Below are positions 18,225 to 28,020 of a stretch of 64,000 nt of DNA, piece after piece. The notes beneath the pieces were generated by a model, which saw only the letters and a list, made by a program, of their open reading frames with translations, was not told the DNA's origin and made no database searches. The translations under genes and the position numbers were made by a program. The stretch is taken from contig NZ_ATUJ01000005.1 in NCBI RefSeq assembly GCF_000420145.1, positions 62,001 to 126,000 of the forward strand, in the 5' to 3' direction. Numbering within the stretch: the stretch's first letter is position 1; each line of letters opens with the position of its first letter. The stretch is from Paracoccus zeaxanthinifaciens ATCC 21588 (GTDB taxonomy: Bacteria > Pseudomonadota > Alphaproteobacteria > Rhodobacterales > Rhodobacteraceae).

Positions 18225-18812
18225 TCATTCGGTCTGTGGGCGGTATATCAGACGGACCCCGCCCGAGAAATTCAAGATCGCCGGTCCGTCGGATGCTTCC
18301 GCATCCTCGGGCTCCAGCCGCATCGATCCGGCCTCGATCTCGCCGAAGGGGGCCTCGGCCTCGACCCGGGTGTCGGCGCGCAGCACCCCCTGCCCCGTCG
18401 CGGCCTCGAGGCTGTCGGTCACCAGCCGCCACCCGGTCGAGGTCTGCATCGTCACGCCCCCGCCCAGCCGGATCGCGTCGGCATCCGACCCGCCATTCGG
18501 CGCGGTGACGGTGGCGGTCACCCCATCGCTGCGGCGCAGGTCCAGCTGCAACCCCTCGGCGGTGGCGCCGTCGGCGGTCGGGCGCCCGTTCGCGGCACGC
18601 AGCGCGATCTGCGACCCGTCGCCCGCGACGGCGGAGTATTCCGGTGCCACCACGCGCCCCTCGCGGGCGGCTTCCTCGGCGTCGACCTCGGCATAGGGGA
18701 TGCGCGATTCGGTGTCCGACCCGCGAGAGAACAGGAACATCGTCGACAGCATCGCCAGCGCCACCAGGGGCAGCAGGACACGAAGCCAGCGGACGATGCG
18801 GGTGCGGTTCAT
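18225..18812 (-). CDS. lptC: LPS export protein LptC
   Basis: A 195-residue protein with one N-terminal membrane anchor (about 10-28) and a periplasmic domain holding the pattern seen in alphaproteobacterial LptC (IPYAEVDAEE, later GQGVLRADTRVEAEAPFGEIEAGSMRL in separate blocks). It receives LPS from LptB2FG and passes it to LptA. It starts four bases after the kdsD stop and its own stop overlaps the upstream lptA start. Confidence 0.85.
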   Translation of the reverse strand: MNRTRIVRWLRVLLPLVALAMLSTMFLFSRGSDTESRIPYAEVDAEEAAREGRVVAPEYSAVAGDGSQIALRAANGRPTADGATAEGLQLDLRRSDGVTATVTAPNGGSDADAIRLGGGVTMQTSTGWRLVTDSLEAATGQGVLRADTRVEAEAPFGEIEAGSMRLEPEDAEASDGPAILNFSGGVRLIYRPQTE

Positions 18813-18816
18813 GGCG

Positions 18817-19794
18817 TCACACGAGCCCTGCGCGAAGACAGTCGTGGATATGCAGGATGCCGCAGGGCCGCCCGTCTTGCACCGCGAACAGGCAGGTGAT
18901 CTTGCGGTCCTGCATCTCTGCCAGCGCGGCCTCGGCCAGGGCATCGGGCGCGATGACGCGCGGCGCGGCGGTCATGACCTGGTGCGCGCGGTGATCCAGC
19001 AGTCCCTGCATGTGGCGGCGAAGGTCGCCATCGGTGATGATGCCCACCAGTTCGCCCTCGGGGCCGGTGACGCCGGTGACGCCGTATCCCTTCTGGCTGA
19101 TCGTCAGCAGCGCGTCGGACATGGGCGCGTCGCTGTCCACCAGCGGCATGTCGCGATGCATCAGGTCGCCCACCTTGGCCAGCAGCGCGCCCAGCTTGCC
19201 GCCGGGATGGAAGACGCGGAAATGTTCGGGGGTGAACTGCCGATGCTCCATCAGGGCGATGGCCAGCGCATCGCCAAGCGCCAGCGTCATGGTGGTCGAG
19301 GTCGTGGGCACGATGCCGTTGCCGCAGGCCTCGTCCGCCTGGGGCAGCAGCAGGCCCACGTCGGACTGCCGGATCAGCGTCGATCCGGGGCGCGAGGCGA
19401 CGCCGATCAGCGGGATGCCGAAGCGGCGCGTATGGGCGATCAGGTCGGCCAGCTCGGGCGTCTCGCCGCTGTTGGACAGGACCAGCGCGACATCCTGCTT
19501 CGTGACCATGCCCAGATCGCCGTGGCTGGCCTCGCCCGGATGGACGAACTGCGCCGGCGTGCCGGTGGACGCGAAAGTGGCCGCGATCTTGCGGCCAACA
19601 TGGCCCGACTTGCCCATGCCGGAAACGATCACCCGCCCCTCGGCGCCCAGGATCGTGCGGACGGCGCGGTCAAATTCCTCGCCCAAAGTGTCGGACAGGG
19701 CCTGAAGCCCCGCCATTTCCGTCGCGATGACGCGCCTTGCGGCGGCGATGTAATCGTTCAAACCTTCCTCCTTGGTCGTCGCCCCGTCAATCAT
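18817..19794 (-). CDS. kdsD: Arabinose-5-phosphate isomerase KdsD/KpsF
   Basis: A 325-residue enzyme converting ribulose-5-phosphate to arabinose-5-phosphate, the first step of Kdo synthesis for lipopolysaccharide. It has an N-terminal SIS domain (about 40-190, GMGKSGHVGRKIAATFASTG and HPGEASHGDLGM) and a CBS pair (about 205-325). ATG overlaps the rnd stop by one base (TGATG). The genes after it move the finished LPS. Confidence 0.95.
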   Translation of the reverse strand: MIDGATTKEEGLNDYIAAARRVIATEMAGLQALSDTLGEEFDRAVRTILGAEGRVIVSGMGKSGHVGRKIAATFASTGTPAQFVHPGEASHGDLGMVTKQDVALVLSNSGETPELADLIAHTRRFGIPLIGVASRPGSTLIRQSDVGLLLPQADEACGNGIVPTTSTTMTLALGDALAIALMEHRQFTPEHFRVFHPGGKLGALLAKVGDLMHRDMPLVDSDAPMSDALLTISQKGYGVTGVTGPEGELVGIITDGDLRRHMQGLLDHRAHQVMTAAPRVIAPDALAEAALAEMQDRKITCLFAVQDGRPCGILHIHDCLRAGLV

Positions 19795-20408
19795 CAGTGG
19801 CGAAAGATGTCACCCTCGTCGCCCCAGCCCAGAAGGTCCAGATGGGCGCGGGCGGGCAGAAAGTCAAAGCACGCCTGCGCAAGGCCCATGCGGTTCTCGC
19901 GCTTCAGGCGGGTTTCCAGCGCCTCTTTCAGCTTGTGCAGGTGCAGCACGTCCGAGGCCGCGTATTCCAGCTGCGCGTCGGTCAGGTCGGCCGCGCCCCA
20001 GTCGCTGGTCTGCTGCTGCTTGCTGACATCGACGTTCACCATCTCGTTCAGCAGGTATTTCAGGCCGTGGCGGTCGGTGAAGGTGCGGACCAGCCTCGAG
20101 GCGATCTTGGTGCACCAGACGGGCGCGGTCACCACGCCGAAGGCGTTTTCCAGCGCCGCGATGTCGAAGCGCCCGAAATGGAACAGCTTCAGCACCTTCG
20201 GATCGGTCAGCAGCTTCGTCAGGTTCGGGGCCTCGGTCTGGCCGCGCTCGATCTGGACCAGGTGGGCATCCCCGTCCCCCGAGGACAGCTGCACCAGGCA
20301 CAGGCGGTCGCGGCGCGGGTCCAGCCCCATCGTCTCCGTGTCGATGGCCACGACATTGCCGAGGTCCAGATCGTCGGGCAGATCGTTGGGATAAAGATGG
20401 ATGCTCAT
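19794..20408 (-). CDS. rnd: Ribonuclease D, short form
   Basis: A 204-residue 3'-5' exoribonuclease of the DEDDy family: Asp23 and Glu25 in AIDTETMGL, FHFGRFDIAAL, and YAASDVLHLHKL near the end. HRDC domains found in E. coli RNase D are missing, as is usual for alphaproteobacterial versions. The ATG at 20408 has AAAGGA upstream. It heads the kdsD-lpt gene series. Confidence 0.9.
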   Translation of the reverse strand: MSIHLYPNDLPDDLDLGNVVAIDTETMGLDPRRDRLCLVQLSSGDGDAHLVQIERGQTEAPNLTKLLTDPKVLKLFHFGRFDIAALENAFGVVTAPVWCTKIASRLVRTFTDRHGLKYLLNEMVNVDVSKQQQTSDWGAADLTDAQLEYAASDVLHLHKLKEALETRLKRENRMGLAQACFDFLPARAHLDLLGWGDEGDIFRH

Positions 20409-20522
20409 CCTGCGGTCCTTTCTGGAGCAGAGGGTCGCGAAGTTTCGTTCCCTGCCTCTCTGACCAGAAACGGGCAATCCGTTCCAGCCAAAAATCCGTG
20501 CGCGACCTGCCGCAAGGGACAC

Positions 20523-20582
20523 TTGCATGACCCGGGGGCATGGGCCAACCTGCAGGTCATGCAAACCCTGCCTCAGACAGGG
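20523..20582 (+). repeat. Two consecutive stem-loops in the leader of the dipeptide-type ABC operon
   Basis: A perfect 10-base inverted repeat, TTGCATGACC (20523-20532) and GGTCATGCAA (20555-20564), spans a 22-base loop. It is followed at once by CCCTG/CAGGG (20566-20582) around a 7-base loop. Both lie inside the 198-base gap before the substrate-binding gene at 20607. They may be an operator or a leader structure. Confidence 0.55.
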
Positions 20583-20606
20583 CGCAACTCAACAGGGATG
20601 ACAGAC

Positions 20607-22205
20607 ATGACCATTCGACTGACCTCGCGGGCCGTTCTTCTGGCGTCGGCGCTGGCCTTCGCGCCTGCCGCATTCGCGGAGACGCCCGCCGACACGCTGG
20701 TGATCGCGCACACGATCGACGACATCATCAGCCTGGACCCCGCGCAGGCCTTCGAGTTCGCGGGCAACGACGTGAACCGCAACACCTATGACCGGCTGGT
20801 CGATTTCGACCCGCTGGACCCCGAGGCAGGCTTCCAGCCCGCCCTGGCCGAAAGCTGGGAGGTGTCCGAGGACGGGACCTCGATCACCTTCACCATGCGC
20901 GAGGGCGTGACCTTCCATTCCGGCAACCCCGTCCGCGCCGAGGATGCGGCCTTCTCGCTGCAGCGCGCGGTCAAGCTGGACAAGACCCCCGCCTTCATCC
21001 TGACGCAGTTCGGCTTCACCGCCGACAATGTCGAGGAGATGATCACCTTCGACGACACCACCCTGACCCTGCAGCTGGACCAGCCCTATGCGCAGTCCTT
21101 CGTGCTGAACTGCCTGACGGCCATGATCGCCAGCGTCGTCGACAAGGAGACGGTCCTGGCCAACGAACAGGACGGCGACCTGGGCAATGCCTTCCTGACC
21201 TCGTCCGAGGCAGGTTCGGGTGCCTATGAACTGGCCGCATGGCGCCCCAACGAGGCCGTGCAGCTGACGGCGTTCGAGGATTACTGGCAGGGCGCGGCGG
21301 ACATGAAGCGCGTGATCGTGCGCAACGTCGCCGAATCCAGCGCGCAGCGCCTGCTGCTGGAACAGGGCGACATCGATGTCGCGCGCAACCTGACCCCCAC
21401 CGACGTGGACAGCATCGCCTCGGTCGAAGGGGTGACGATTCAGGACGAGCCGCGCGGGCGCATCCTCTACATGGGTCTGAACCAGAAGGACGAGCTGCTG
21501 TCGAACCCCGCCGTGATCGAGGCGATGAAGCATCTCGTGAACTACGAGGGCATCACCTCGAGCTTCCTCAAGGGGCAGTTCATCACGCATCAGGCCTTCC
21601 TGCCCAAGGGCTATCTTGGCGCGCTGGAAGACCAGGCCTGGACCTATGACGTGGAGAAGGCCCGCCAGCTGCTGGCGGATGCGGGCATCGAGGGCGGCAC
21701 CATCACCACCCGCGTGCGCGACCTGCGCGAATACGTGGACGTGGCGCAGACCCTGCAGGCATCCATGGCCGAGGTCGGCCTGACGCTGGAGATCGAGCAG
21801 ATGACCGGCGCGCAGGTGCTGGACGCCTATCGCGCCCGCGAGGTGCCGATCTTCCTGGGCGAATGGGGCCCGGATTATTCCGACCCGAACACCAATGCCG
21901 CGACCTTCGCCTTCAACCCCGACAATAGCGACGAGGCGAATGCCGTGGGCCTTCTGGCATGGCGCAACGCCTACGAGGTTCCCGCCGAGATGAACGAGGC
22001 CACCGTGGCCGCCACGCTGGAGCAGGACACCGAGAAGCGCGCCGCCATGTACGAGGACATCCAGCGCCAGTACCAGGCCGAGGCCCCCATCGTGCCGCTG
22101 TTCCAGCGCATCGAGCAGGTCGGCCTGCGCGACGGCGTCCAGAACTGGTGGAGCGGCGGCGCCGTGACCTCGGTCGTCTATCACCAGGTGTCGAAGGGCG
22201 AATAA
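20607..22205 (+). CDS. Peptide-type ABC transporter substrate-binding protein (family 5)
   Basis: A 532-residue periplasmic protein: signal peptide about 1-24 (ending PAAFA), then the family 5 signature (LDPAQAFEFAGNDVNRNTYDRLV, LAESWEVSEDGTSITFTMREGVTFHSG in separate blocks). It binds oligopeptide-like or other ligands and feeds the permeases that follow. ATG 20607 stands eight bases after AGGGA; the in-frame ATG at 20598 is less well placed. First gene of a five-gene importer operon. Confidence 0.9.
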   Translation: MTIRLTSRAVLLASALAFAPAAFAETPADTLVIAHTIDDIISLDPAQAFEFAGNDVNRNTYDRLVDFDPLDPEAGFQPALAESWEVSEDGTSITFTMREGVTFHSGNPVRAEDAAFSLQRAVKLDKTPAFILTQFGFTADNVEEMITFDDTTLTLQLDQPYAQSFVLNCLTAMIASVVDKETVLANEQDGDLGNAFLTSSEAGSGAYELAAWRPNEAVQLTAFEDYWQGAADMKRVIVRNVAESSAQRLLLEQGDIDVARNLTPTDVDSIASVEGVTIQDEPRGRILYMGLNQKDELLSNPAVIEAMKHLVNYEGITSSFLKGQFITHQAFLPKGYLGALEDQAWTYDVEKARQLLADAGIEGGTITTRVRDLREYVDVAQTLQASMAEVGLTLEIEQMTGAQVLDAYRAREVPIFLGEWGPDYSDPNTNAATFAFNPDNSDEANAVGLLAWRNAYEVPAEMNEATVAATLEQDTEKRAAMYEDIQRQYQAEAPIVPLFQRIEQVGLRDGVQNWWSGGAVTSVVYHQVSKGE

Positions 22206-22208
22206 GAC

Positions 22209-23303
22209 TTGGCTTCGGACACGACCGCGGCCGCCGGGGGCACGTCCCCCGGCAACGGCCGCCCCGACCCGTCGGCGCGCACGGCCCTGCGCCGCAGGCG
22301 TGCGCGCGGCATCGCGGGCACCGCCCTTTCGCTGGCGCTGACCCTGCTGGGCCTGCTGCTGGTGACCTTCATCATCGGGCGCGTCATGCCCATCGACCCC
22401 GTCCTGAAGGTCGTGGGCGATCGCGCGACGCAGGCGCAATACGACGCGGCCTATCAGGCGATGGGCCTCGACAAGCCGCTGGCCATCCAGTTCCTCAACT
22501 ATATCGGCGATGTCGTGACCGGCGATTTCGGGCGGTCCATCTCGACCGGACAGCTGGTCTGGGACGACATCCGCCGCGTCTTTCCCGCCACCTTCGAGCT
22601 GGCGACCCTGGGCACGCTGATCGGCGTGCTGGCGGGCGTGCCGCTTGGGGTGATCGCCGCCGCACGGCGCGGCGGCATCGTGGACCAGGTCGCCCGCGTG
22701 GTGGCGCTGGTCGGGTATTCCATGCCCATCTTCTGGCTGGGCCTGATGGGGCTTCTGATCTTCTACGGCATCCTCGGCTGGGTCGGCGGGCCGGGACGGC
22801 AGGGCATCATCTATGACGGCATGGTGCCAAGCGTGACCGGCATGATCCTTGTCGACAGCGCCCTTGCGCGCGACTGGGCCGCGTTCCGCGACGCCTTCAG
22901 CCACATCATCCTGCCGGCCAGCCTGCTGGGATATTACAGTCTTGCCTATATCAGCCGGATGACGCGCAGCTTCATGCTGGAACAGCTGTCGGCCGAATAT
23001 GTCACCACCGCCCGCGTGAAGGGCCTGTCCGAACGCGCGGTGATCTGGGGGCATGCCTTCCGCAACATCTCGATCCCGCTGGTGACGGTCATCGCGCTGT
23101 CCTTCGGGTCGCTGCTGGAGGGATCGGTCCTGACCGAGATCATCTTCAGCTGGCCGGGGCTGGGGCAATACATCACCCGCTCGCTTCTGTCGGGGGACAT
23201 GAACGCGGTGCTGGGCGGCACGGTCGTCGTCGGCGTCTGCTTCGTGGTCCTGAACCTGTTCAGCGACATCCTCTATCGCGTGCTGGATCCGAGGGCGAAA
23301 TGA
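22209..23303 (+). CDS. ABC importer permease, DppB type
   Basis: A 364-residue inner-membrane protein with six predicted segments and the family loop EYVTTARVKGLSERAVIWGHAFRN that contacts the ATPase. The first 35 residues are an unusual hydrophilic, Ala/Arg-rich extension. It starts with TTG three bases after the binding-protein stop, with only a weak AAGG upstream, so translation may depend on coupling. Confidence 0.9.
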   Translation: MASDTTAAAGGTSPGNGRPDPSARTALRRRRARGIAGTALSLALTLLGLLLVTFIIGRVMPIDPVLKVVGDRATQAQYDAAYQAMGLDKPLAIQFLNYIGDVVTGDFGRSISTGQLVWDDIRRVFPATFELATLGTLIGVLAGVPLGVIAAARRGGIVDQVARVVALVGYSMPIFWLGLMGLLIFYGILGWVGGPGRQGIIYDGMVPSVTGMILVDSALARDWAAFRDAFSHIILPASLLGYYSLAYISRMTRSFMLEQLSAEYVTTARVKGLSERAVIWGHAFRNISIPLVTVIALSFGSLLEGSVLTEIIFSWPGLGQYITRSLLSGDMNAVLGGTVVVGVCFVVLNLFSDILYRVLDPRAK

Positions 23304-24211
23304 CGAACACCATGACACGCCGCGAATGGCTGCTGTCGGATGCGCCGCAGACCCGCCGCCAGGCACGGCTGGGCGCGTTCTACCAGGGCTGGCTGACCTT
23401 CCGCGCGAACAAGCTGGCGATGCTGGGGCTGATCATCCTGATCCTGCTTCTGGGCATGGCCGCCTTCGCCCCGCTTCTGGCACCCAAAAGCCCCTTCGCG
23501 CAGGATCTGGCCAGCCGCCTGCAACCGCCGTCGGCGGAACACTGGCTGGGGACCGACGCGCTTGGGCGGGACATCCTGTCGCGCCTGATCCACGGGTCGC
23601 GCATCACCCTGTTCATCGTGGGCACCGTGGCGCTGATCGCGCCGGTGATCGGGCTGTTCATCGGCACGGTCGCGGGCTTTGCCGGGGGCTGGGTCGACCA
23701 GGTCCTTATGCGGATCACCGACATCTTCCTGGCCTTCCCCAAGCTGATCCTGGCGCTGGCCTTCGTCGCGGCACTGGGCCCCAGCATCGGCAACGCGGTC
23801 CTTGCGCTGGCGCTGACCGCCTGGCCGCCCTATGCCCGCCTTGCCCGGGCCGAAACGCTGACCATCCGCAATGCCGACTTCATCGCCGCAGCAAGGCTGC
23901 AGGGCGCGGGGCGGGCACGCCTGCTGTTCCGCCATATCTGGCCGCTTTGTGTCAGCTCGCTGATCGTGCGGGTCGCGCTGGACATGGCGGGGATCATCCT
24001 GTCCGCGGCGGGCCTCGGATTCCTCGGCCTGGGGGCGCAGCCGCCCATGCCCGAATGGGGGGCGATGATCTCGGACGGGCGGACCTACATCCTGGACTTC
24101 TGGTGGGTCGCCGCCATGCCGGGGCTTGCGATCTTCACCGTCTCGATGGCCTTCAACCTGCTGGGTGACGGGCTGCGCGACGTGCTGGACCCGAAAGGAG
24201 GCGCGAAGTGA
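23300..24211 (+). CDS. ABC importer permease, DppC type
   Basis: A 303-residue membrane protein with the DppC/OppC N-terminal region, HWLGTDALGRDILSRLIHGSR, and the EAA loop DFIAAARLQGAGRARLLFRHI. ATG overlaps the DppB-type stop (ATGA at 23300-23303). Confidence 0.92.
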   Translation: MTNTMTRREWLLSDAPQTRRQARLGAFYQGWLTFRANKLAMLGLIILILLLGMAAFAPLLAPKSPFAQDLASRLQPPSAEHWLGTDALGRDILSRLIHGSRITLFIVGTVALIAPVIGLFIGTVAGFAGGWVDQVLMRITDIFLAFPKLILALAFVAALGPSIGNAVLALALTAWPPYARLARAETLTIRNADFIAAARLQGAGRARLLFRHIWPLCVSSLIVRVALDMAGIILSAAGLGFLGLGAQPPMPEWGAMISDGRTYILDFWWVAAMPGLAIFTVSMAFNLLGDGLRDVLDPKGGAK

Positions 24212-25098
24212 CCGACGCCCCGCTTCTGTCAGTGCGCAACCTGCGCGTGACCTTCCCGACCCGCCAGGGCCTGTTCCAGGCGGTGCGCGGGATCAATTTC
24301 GACCTTGGCCGCGAAAGGCTGGGCGTCGTCGGCGAATCCGGCAGCGGCAAGTCCATGACGGGCCGTTCGGTGCTGGGCCTGATCCGGCCGCCGGGCCGGG
24401 TCGAGGCCGACCGGATGGAGTTCCAGGGCCAGTCGATCCTGAACCTGCCCGAACGCCGGATGCGGAAGATCCGCGGCCAGCGGATCAGCATGGTCATGCA
24501 GGACCCCAAGTTCAGCCTGAACCCCGTGATGACCGTCGGCCGCCAGATCACCGAGGCGTATCGCCTGCATCGCCGCGTCAGCCGTGCCGATGCCCATGCC
24601 AAGGCGCTGGAGATGCTGCGCGCCGTCCAGATCCGCGATCCCGAACGGGTCATGGACAGCTATCCCCACGAGGTGTCGGGCGGCATGGGCCAGCGCATCA
24701 TGATCGCCATGATGCTGGCCCCCGACCCCGAGATCCTGATCGCGGACGAGCCGACCTCGGCGCTGGACGTGTCGGTCCGCAACGAGGTCCTGTCGATCAT
24801 GGACAACCTCGTGCGCGATCGCGGGATGGGGCTGATCTTCATCAGCCACGACCTGAACATGGTCGCGCAGTTCTGCGACCGGGTGCTGATCATGTATGCC
24901 GGCCGCATCGTCGAGACCCTGCCCGCGCGCGAGCTGCACAAGGCCCGCCACCCCTATACCCAGGGGCTTCTGGCCAGCCTGCCGCGTCTTGACGCGCCGC
25001 AGGACCGCCTGCCGGTGCTGACCCGGCAGGACAGCTGGCGCGACGGCGACCCGATCGCCCCCCATGCCGATACCGATCTTCCCGGAGGGCTGCGATGA
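24208..25098 (+). CDS. ABC importer ATP-binding protein, DppD type
   Basis: A 296-residue ATPase with Walker A GESGSGKS, signature VSGGMGQRIMIAMML and Walker [16 protein letters not shown]. The C-terminal oligopeptide-transporter extension (HPYTQGLLASLPRLDAPQDRL) is present. GTG start in a GTGA overlap with the preceding gene, supported by AAAGGAGG. Confidence 0.93.
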   Translation: MTDAPLLSVRNLRVTFPTRQGLFQAVRGINFDLGRERLGVVGESGSGKSMTGRSVLGLIRPPGRVEADRMEFQGQSILNLPERRMRKIRGQRISMVMQDPKFSLNPVMTVGRQITEAYRLHRRVSRADAHAKALEMLRAVQIRDPERVMDSYPHEVSGGMGQRIMIAMMLAPDPEILIADEPTSALDVSVRNEVLSIMDNLVRDRGMGLIFISHDLNMVAQFCDRVLIMYAGRIVETLPARELHKARHPYTQGLLASLPRLDAPQDRLPVLTRQDSWRDGDPIAPHADTDLPGGLR

Positions 25099-25865
25099 CC
25101 AAGCCGCCGATGCTGTCCATCCACGACCTGAACGTCTGGTTCGGCGATCCGCCCGACCGCGTGGACGCGGTAAAGCACGCCTCGATCGCCGTGGCCGAGG
25201 GCGCAAGCTTCGGGCTGGTGGGCGAATCCGGTTCGGGCAAGTCCACCATCCTGCGCGCCGTCGCGGGGCTGATCGACAGCTGGTCCGGCAATCTCGAGGT
25301 GGCGGGCCGCACGATCCACGGCGCAAGGCGCGACCGGCAATTCTTCAAGACCGTGCAGATGGTCTTCCAGGACCCCTATGCCAGCCTGCACCCGCGCCAT
25401 TCCGTCGATGCCGTCCTGTCCGAGACCCTGCGCCTTCAGGGGATCGGGGATGTCGACCGGCGCATCAACAGGCTGCTGGACGATGTGGGTCTGGGGCGCA
25501 GCTTCCGCTTCCGCTATCCGCACCAGCTGTCGGGCGGGCAGCGGCAGCGCGTGGCGATCGCCCGCGCGCTGGCCGCCGAACCACGCCTGCTGCTGCTGGA
25601 CGAACCGACCAGCGCGCTGGATGTCAGCGTCCAGGCCGAGATCCTGAACCTGCTGTCGGACCTGCGGGCGGAACACGGCCTGACCTATCTGATGGTCACG
25701 CACGACCTGGCGGTGGTCGGGCATATGTGCGACCGCATCGCGGTCATGCAGCACGGGCGCCTGGTCGAGGAACTGCAAGTCGAGGACCTGCGCCGGGGTG
25801 CGGCGCAGGCCGATTACACGCGCGGCCTGATCGCGGCCTCGGGCAGCTATCGCGCCGGGGGCTGA
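25095..25865 (+). CDS. ABC importer ATP-binding protein, DppF type
   Basis: A 256-residue ATPase: Walker [25 protein letters not shown], Walker [16 protein letters not shown]. The C-terminal extension is shorter than in DppF of E. coli. ATGA overlap with the DppD-type gene. Its last 19 bases overlap the convergent double ATPase of the second importer. Confidence 0.93.
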   Translation: MTKPPMLSIHDLNVWFGDPPDRVDAVKHASIAVAEGASFGLVGESGSGKSTILRAVAGLIDSWSGNLEVAGRTIHGARRDRQFFKTVQMVFQDPYASLHPRHSVDAVLSETLRLQGIGDVDRRINRLLDDVGLGRSFRFRYPHQLSGGQRQRVAIARALAAEPRLLLLDEPTSALDVSVQAEILNLLSDLRAEHGLTYLMVTHDLAVVGHMCDRIAVMQHGRLVEELQVEDLRRGAAQADYTRGLIAASGSYRAGG

Positions 25866-27244
25866 TCGGGCAGGCGCAGCACGCGGTCGCAGGATGCCCG
25901 CAGCAGGGACGCGTCATGGCTGACGATCATCATGGCCATGTCGCGTTCCCGCGCGATGCCCGTCAGCAGGTCGAACGTCTCGGCCTGGGTGACGGGGTCC
26001 AGCCGCGAGGTCGGCTCGTCCGCGAACAGGAAGGCGGGCTTCAGCAGCAGCGCGCGCAGCAGGGCAAGGCGCTGTAGCTCTCCTCCGGAAACCTCGGCGG
26101 GCAGGCGGTCCAGCAGTTCGGAACGCAGCGCAAGGCGGGCCATCAGGGGCGCGACCTCGGATGCGTCAAGCCGGTGCAGCGCGACCAGATCGTCGATGCC
26201 CTGCCCCAGCCGCAAGCGGCGCGGAAAGGCCGCGACCGGATCCTGCCACAGCTTCTGGAAGGCGACCTTCGGCAGCGACGGATCGCGCCAGACGCTGCCC
26301 GCGACGGGCAGCAGGCCCAGAAGCGCATTCCCCAGGCTGGACTTGCCGCAGCCCGAAGGACCCTGAATGCCCATCACCTCGCCCCGGTGCAGGTCGATAT
26401 CCTGCGGACCTGTCAGCGCGCGCCCGCCGCGGCTGACGACCAGATCGCGCGCGCGCAGCAGGGCCGCCCCCGGCACCGACGGCTTGCGCGGGGGCCAGCG
26501 GGCGGGGTCGGCCTCGATCAGGCGGCGGGTATAGGGGTGGGACGGGTCGGCAAGGACCTTCGCGGCCTCGCCCTGTTCGATCGCGCAGCCGTCCCGGATG
26601 ACGATGATGTCGCCGCCCAGCCCGCGCGCGAGGTCGAGGTCGTGGGTGATCGTCAGCAGCCCGCCCCCGTCGCGCAACCCGCGTTGCAGCAGGGCCAGCA
26701 CGTCGTCGCGCCGGTCCGCGTCCAGCCCCTTGGTCGGCTCGTCCGCCACGGTGATCGGCGCCCCGCCCGCGCGGGCCGCCGCGAAGGCCAGGCGCTGCGC
26801 CATGCCGCCCGACAGCTGCCAGGGCCATCGCGCACCCGCGCCCGACAGGCCCAGCTCGGACAGGTCGCGCGCGGTGGCGGCGCGGGCATCGGCGCTGCCC
26901 GCGACCATGCGGTGCGTTTCCTCGACCTGGCGCCCCGCCCGCATCAGCGGGTCCAATGCCAGCCAGGGCTCCTGCGGCAGAACGGCGATCAGCCGCCCCC
27001 ACAGCGCACGGTTGCCACGCGGCCGCGCGGGGTCCAGCGCGACATCGTCCACATGCAGTTCCCCCGAGGCATGCAGCCCCTTGGGCAGCGTCCCCAGGAT
27101 GGCCTGCGCCAGCAGGCTCTTGCCCGAGCCGCTCTCGCCCAGGATGGTCAGGGCGCGTCCGGGCCGAAGGGTCAGCGACAACGGCTGGACCAGCCTGTCG
27201 CGACCGTCGGTGACGGAGATATCGCGGGCCTTCAGAAGGGTCAT
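25847..27244 (-). CDS. Double-cassette ABC ATPase (two nucleotide-binding domains in one chain)
   Basis: A 465-residue protein with two complete ATPase domains. The first (about 1-235) has [22 protein letters not shown] and ITVADEPTKGLD; the second (about 255-465) has GPSGCGKS, VSGGELQRLALLRAL and FLFADEPTSRLD. It thus replaces separate DppD and DppF subunits for the importer encoded upstream on this strand. ATG overlaps the permease stop (ATGA, 27241-27244). In the second domain the spacing VEPLHQL-like helical part is shortened. Confidence 0.92.
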   Translation of the reverse strand: MTLLKARDISVTDGRDRLVQPLSLTLRPGRALTILGESGSGKSLLAQAILGTLPKGLHASGELHVDDVALDPARPRGNRALWGRLIAVLPQEPWLALDPLMRAGRQVEETHRMVAGSADARAATARDLSELGLSGAGARWPWQLSGGMAQRLAFAAARAGGAPITVADEPTKGLDADRRDDVLALLQRGLRDGGGLLTITHDLDLARGLGGDIIVIRDGCAIEQGEAAKVLADPSHPYTRRLIEADPARWPPRKPSVPGAALLRARDLVVSRGGRALTGPQDIDLHRGEVMGIQGPSGCGKSSLGNALLGLLPVAGSVWRDPSLPKVAFQKLWQDPVAAFPRRLRLGQGIDDLVALHRLDASEVAPLMARLALRSELLDRLPAEVSGGELQRLALLRALLLKPAFLFADEPTSRLDPVTQAETFDLLTGIARERDMAMMIVSHDASLLRASCDRVLRLPDQPPAR

Positions 27245-28020
27245 GCGCGACCTCCGGCGATCAGGTTCAGGGACAGAAGCAGCACGAAGCAGGCCGCGAC
27301 GGGCTGGGCGACTGCCACGGGCGCCTCGCGCCAGCTGGGCAGCAGCTCGACCATCATCTGGCCCAGCTCGGGCGTGGGCGCGGGCACGCCCACGCTGACG
27401 AAGCCGAGCGCCGCGATGGCCGCGATGGCACCGGCCACGCCGAAGGCCATCGCGGTGCGCAGGACGGGGCCGATCTCGGGCCAGAGGATGCGGCGGAAGA
27501 TCCATGCCGGACCGAAGCCCTGGATGCGCGCGGCCTCGACCGCGGGGCCGTCCATGACGGCGCGGCAGGCGCGGCGGGTCAGGCGGAAGAACTCGATCCA
27601 CTGGACGGCGGCGATGCCGGCCCAGAAGGCCGCGCCCATGCCGGGCAGGATGACGCCCATCATCAGCACCATCAGCAGCGCCGGCAGCGCCAGCACGCTG
27701 TCGGCGACAAGACCCAGGGCGCGGTCGATCCAGCCCCCGCGCCATGCGGCCAGGACGCCCAGCCCGATGCCCACCACCGCCGCCGTCGCGGTCGCGGCAA
27801 AGGCGATCGTCAGCGACAGCCGCAGCGCATGCGCCAGCCGAGAGAAAAGCGACCGGCCCAGGTGGTCATAGCCGAAGGGCGCCGCGGCGTCGGGCCCGGC
27901 CAGCGCCTTCAGCAGCGACTGCTTCAGCGGGCCGGTCTGGTCGAAGGCCGGGGCCAGCAGCGCGAAGCCGATGACGGCCAGCAGCAGGGCCCAGCCGATA
28001 CGGTCGGAACGCAGGCTCAT
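27241..28020 (-). CDS. ABC importer permease, DppC/NikC type
   Basis: A 259-residue membrane protein with FGYDHLGRSLFSRLAHALR (the LGTDxLGRD-like region of DppC) and a diverged EAA loop EAARIQGFGPAWIFRRILWPE. It is shorter than usual because the N-terminal tail is nearly absent. ATGA overlaps on both sides. Confidence 0.9.
   Translation of the reverse strand: MSLRSDRIGWALLLAVIGFALLAPAFDQTGPLKQSLLKALAGPDAAAPFGYDHLGRSLFSRLAHALRLSLTIAFAATATAAVVGIGLGVLAAWRGGWIDRALGLVADSVLALPALLMVLMMGVILPGMGAAFWAGIAAVQWIEFFRLTRRACRAVMDGPAVEAARIQGFGPAWIFRRILWPEIGPVLRTAMAFGVAGAIAAIAALGFVSVGVPAPTPELGQMMVELLPSWREAPVAVAQPVAACFVLLLSLNLIAGGRA

Noticed and set aside
20555..20606. Searching for a CRISPR array or a riboswitch in this and other gaps
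   Set aside because: No regularly spaced repeats and no match to cobalamin, TPP, SAM or Moco riboswitch cores could be seen in any gap.
20589..23366. A 925-codon frame antisense to the first importer
   Set aside because: Lies over two well-recognised genes and has shadow composition.
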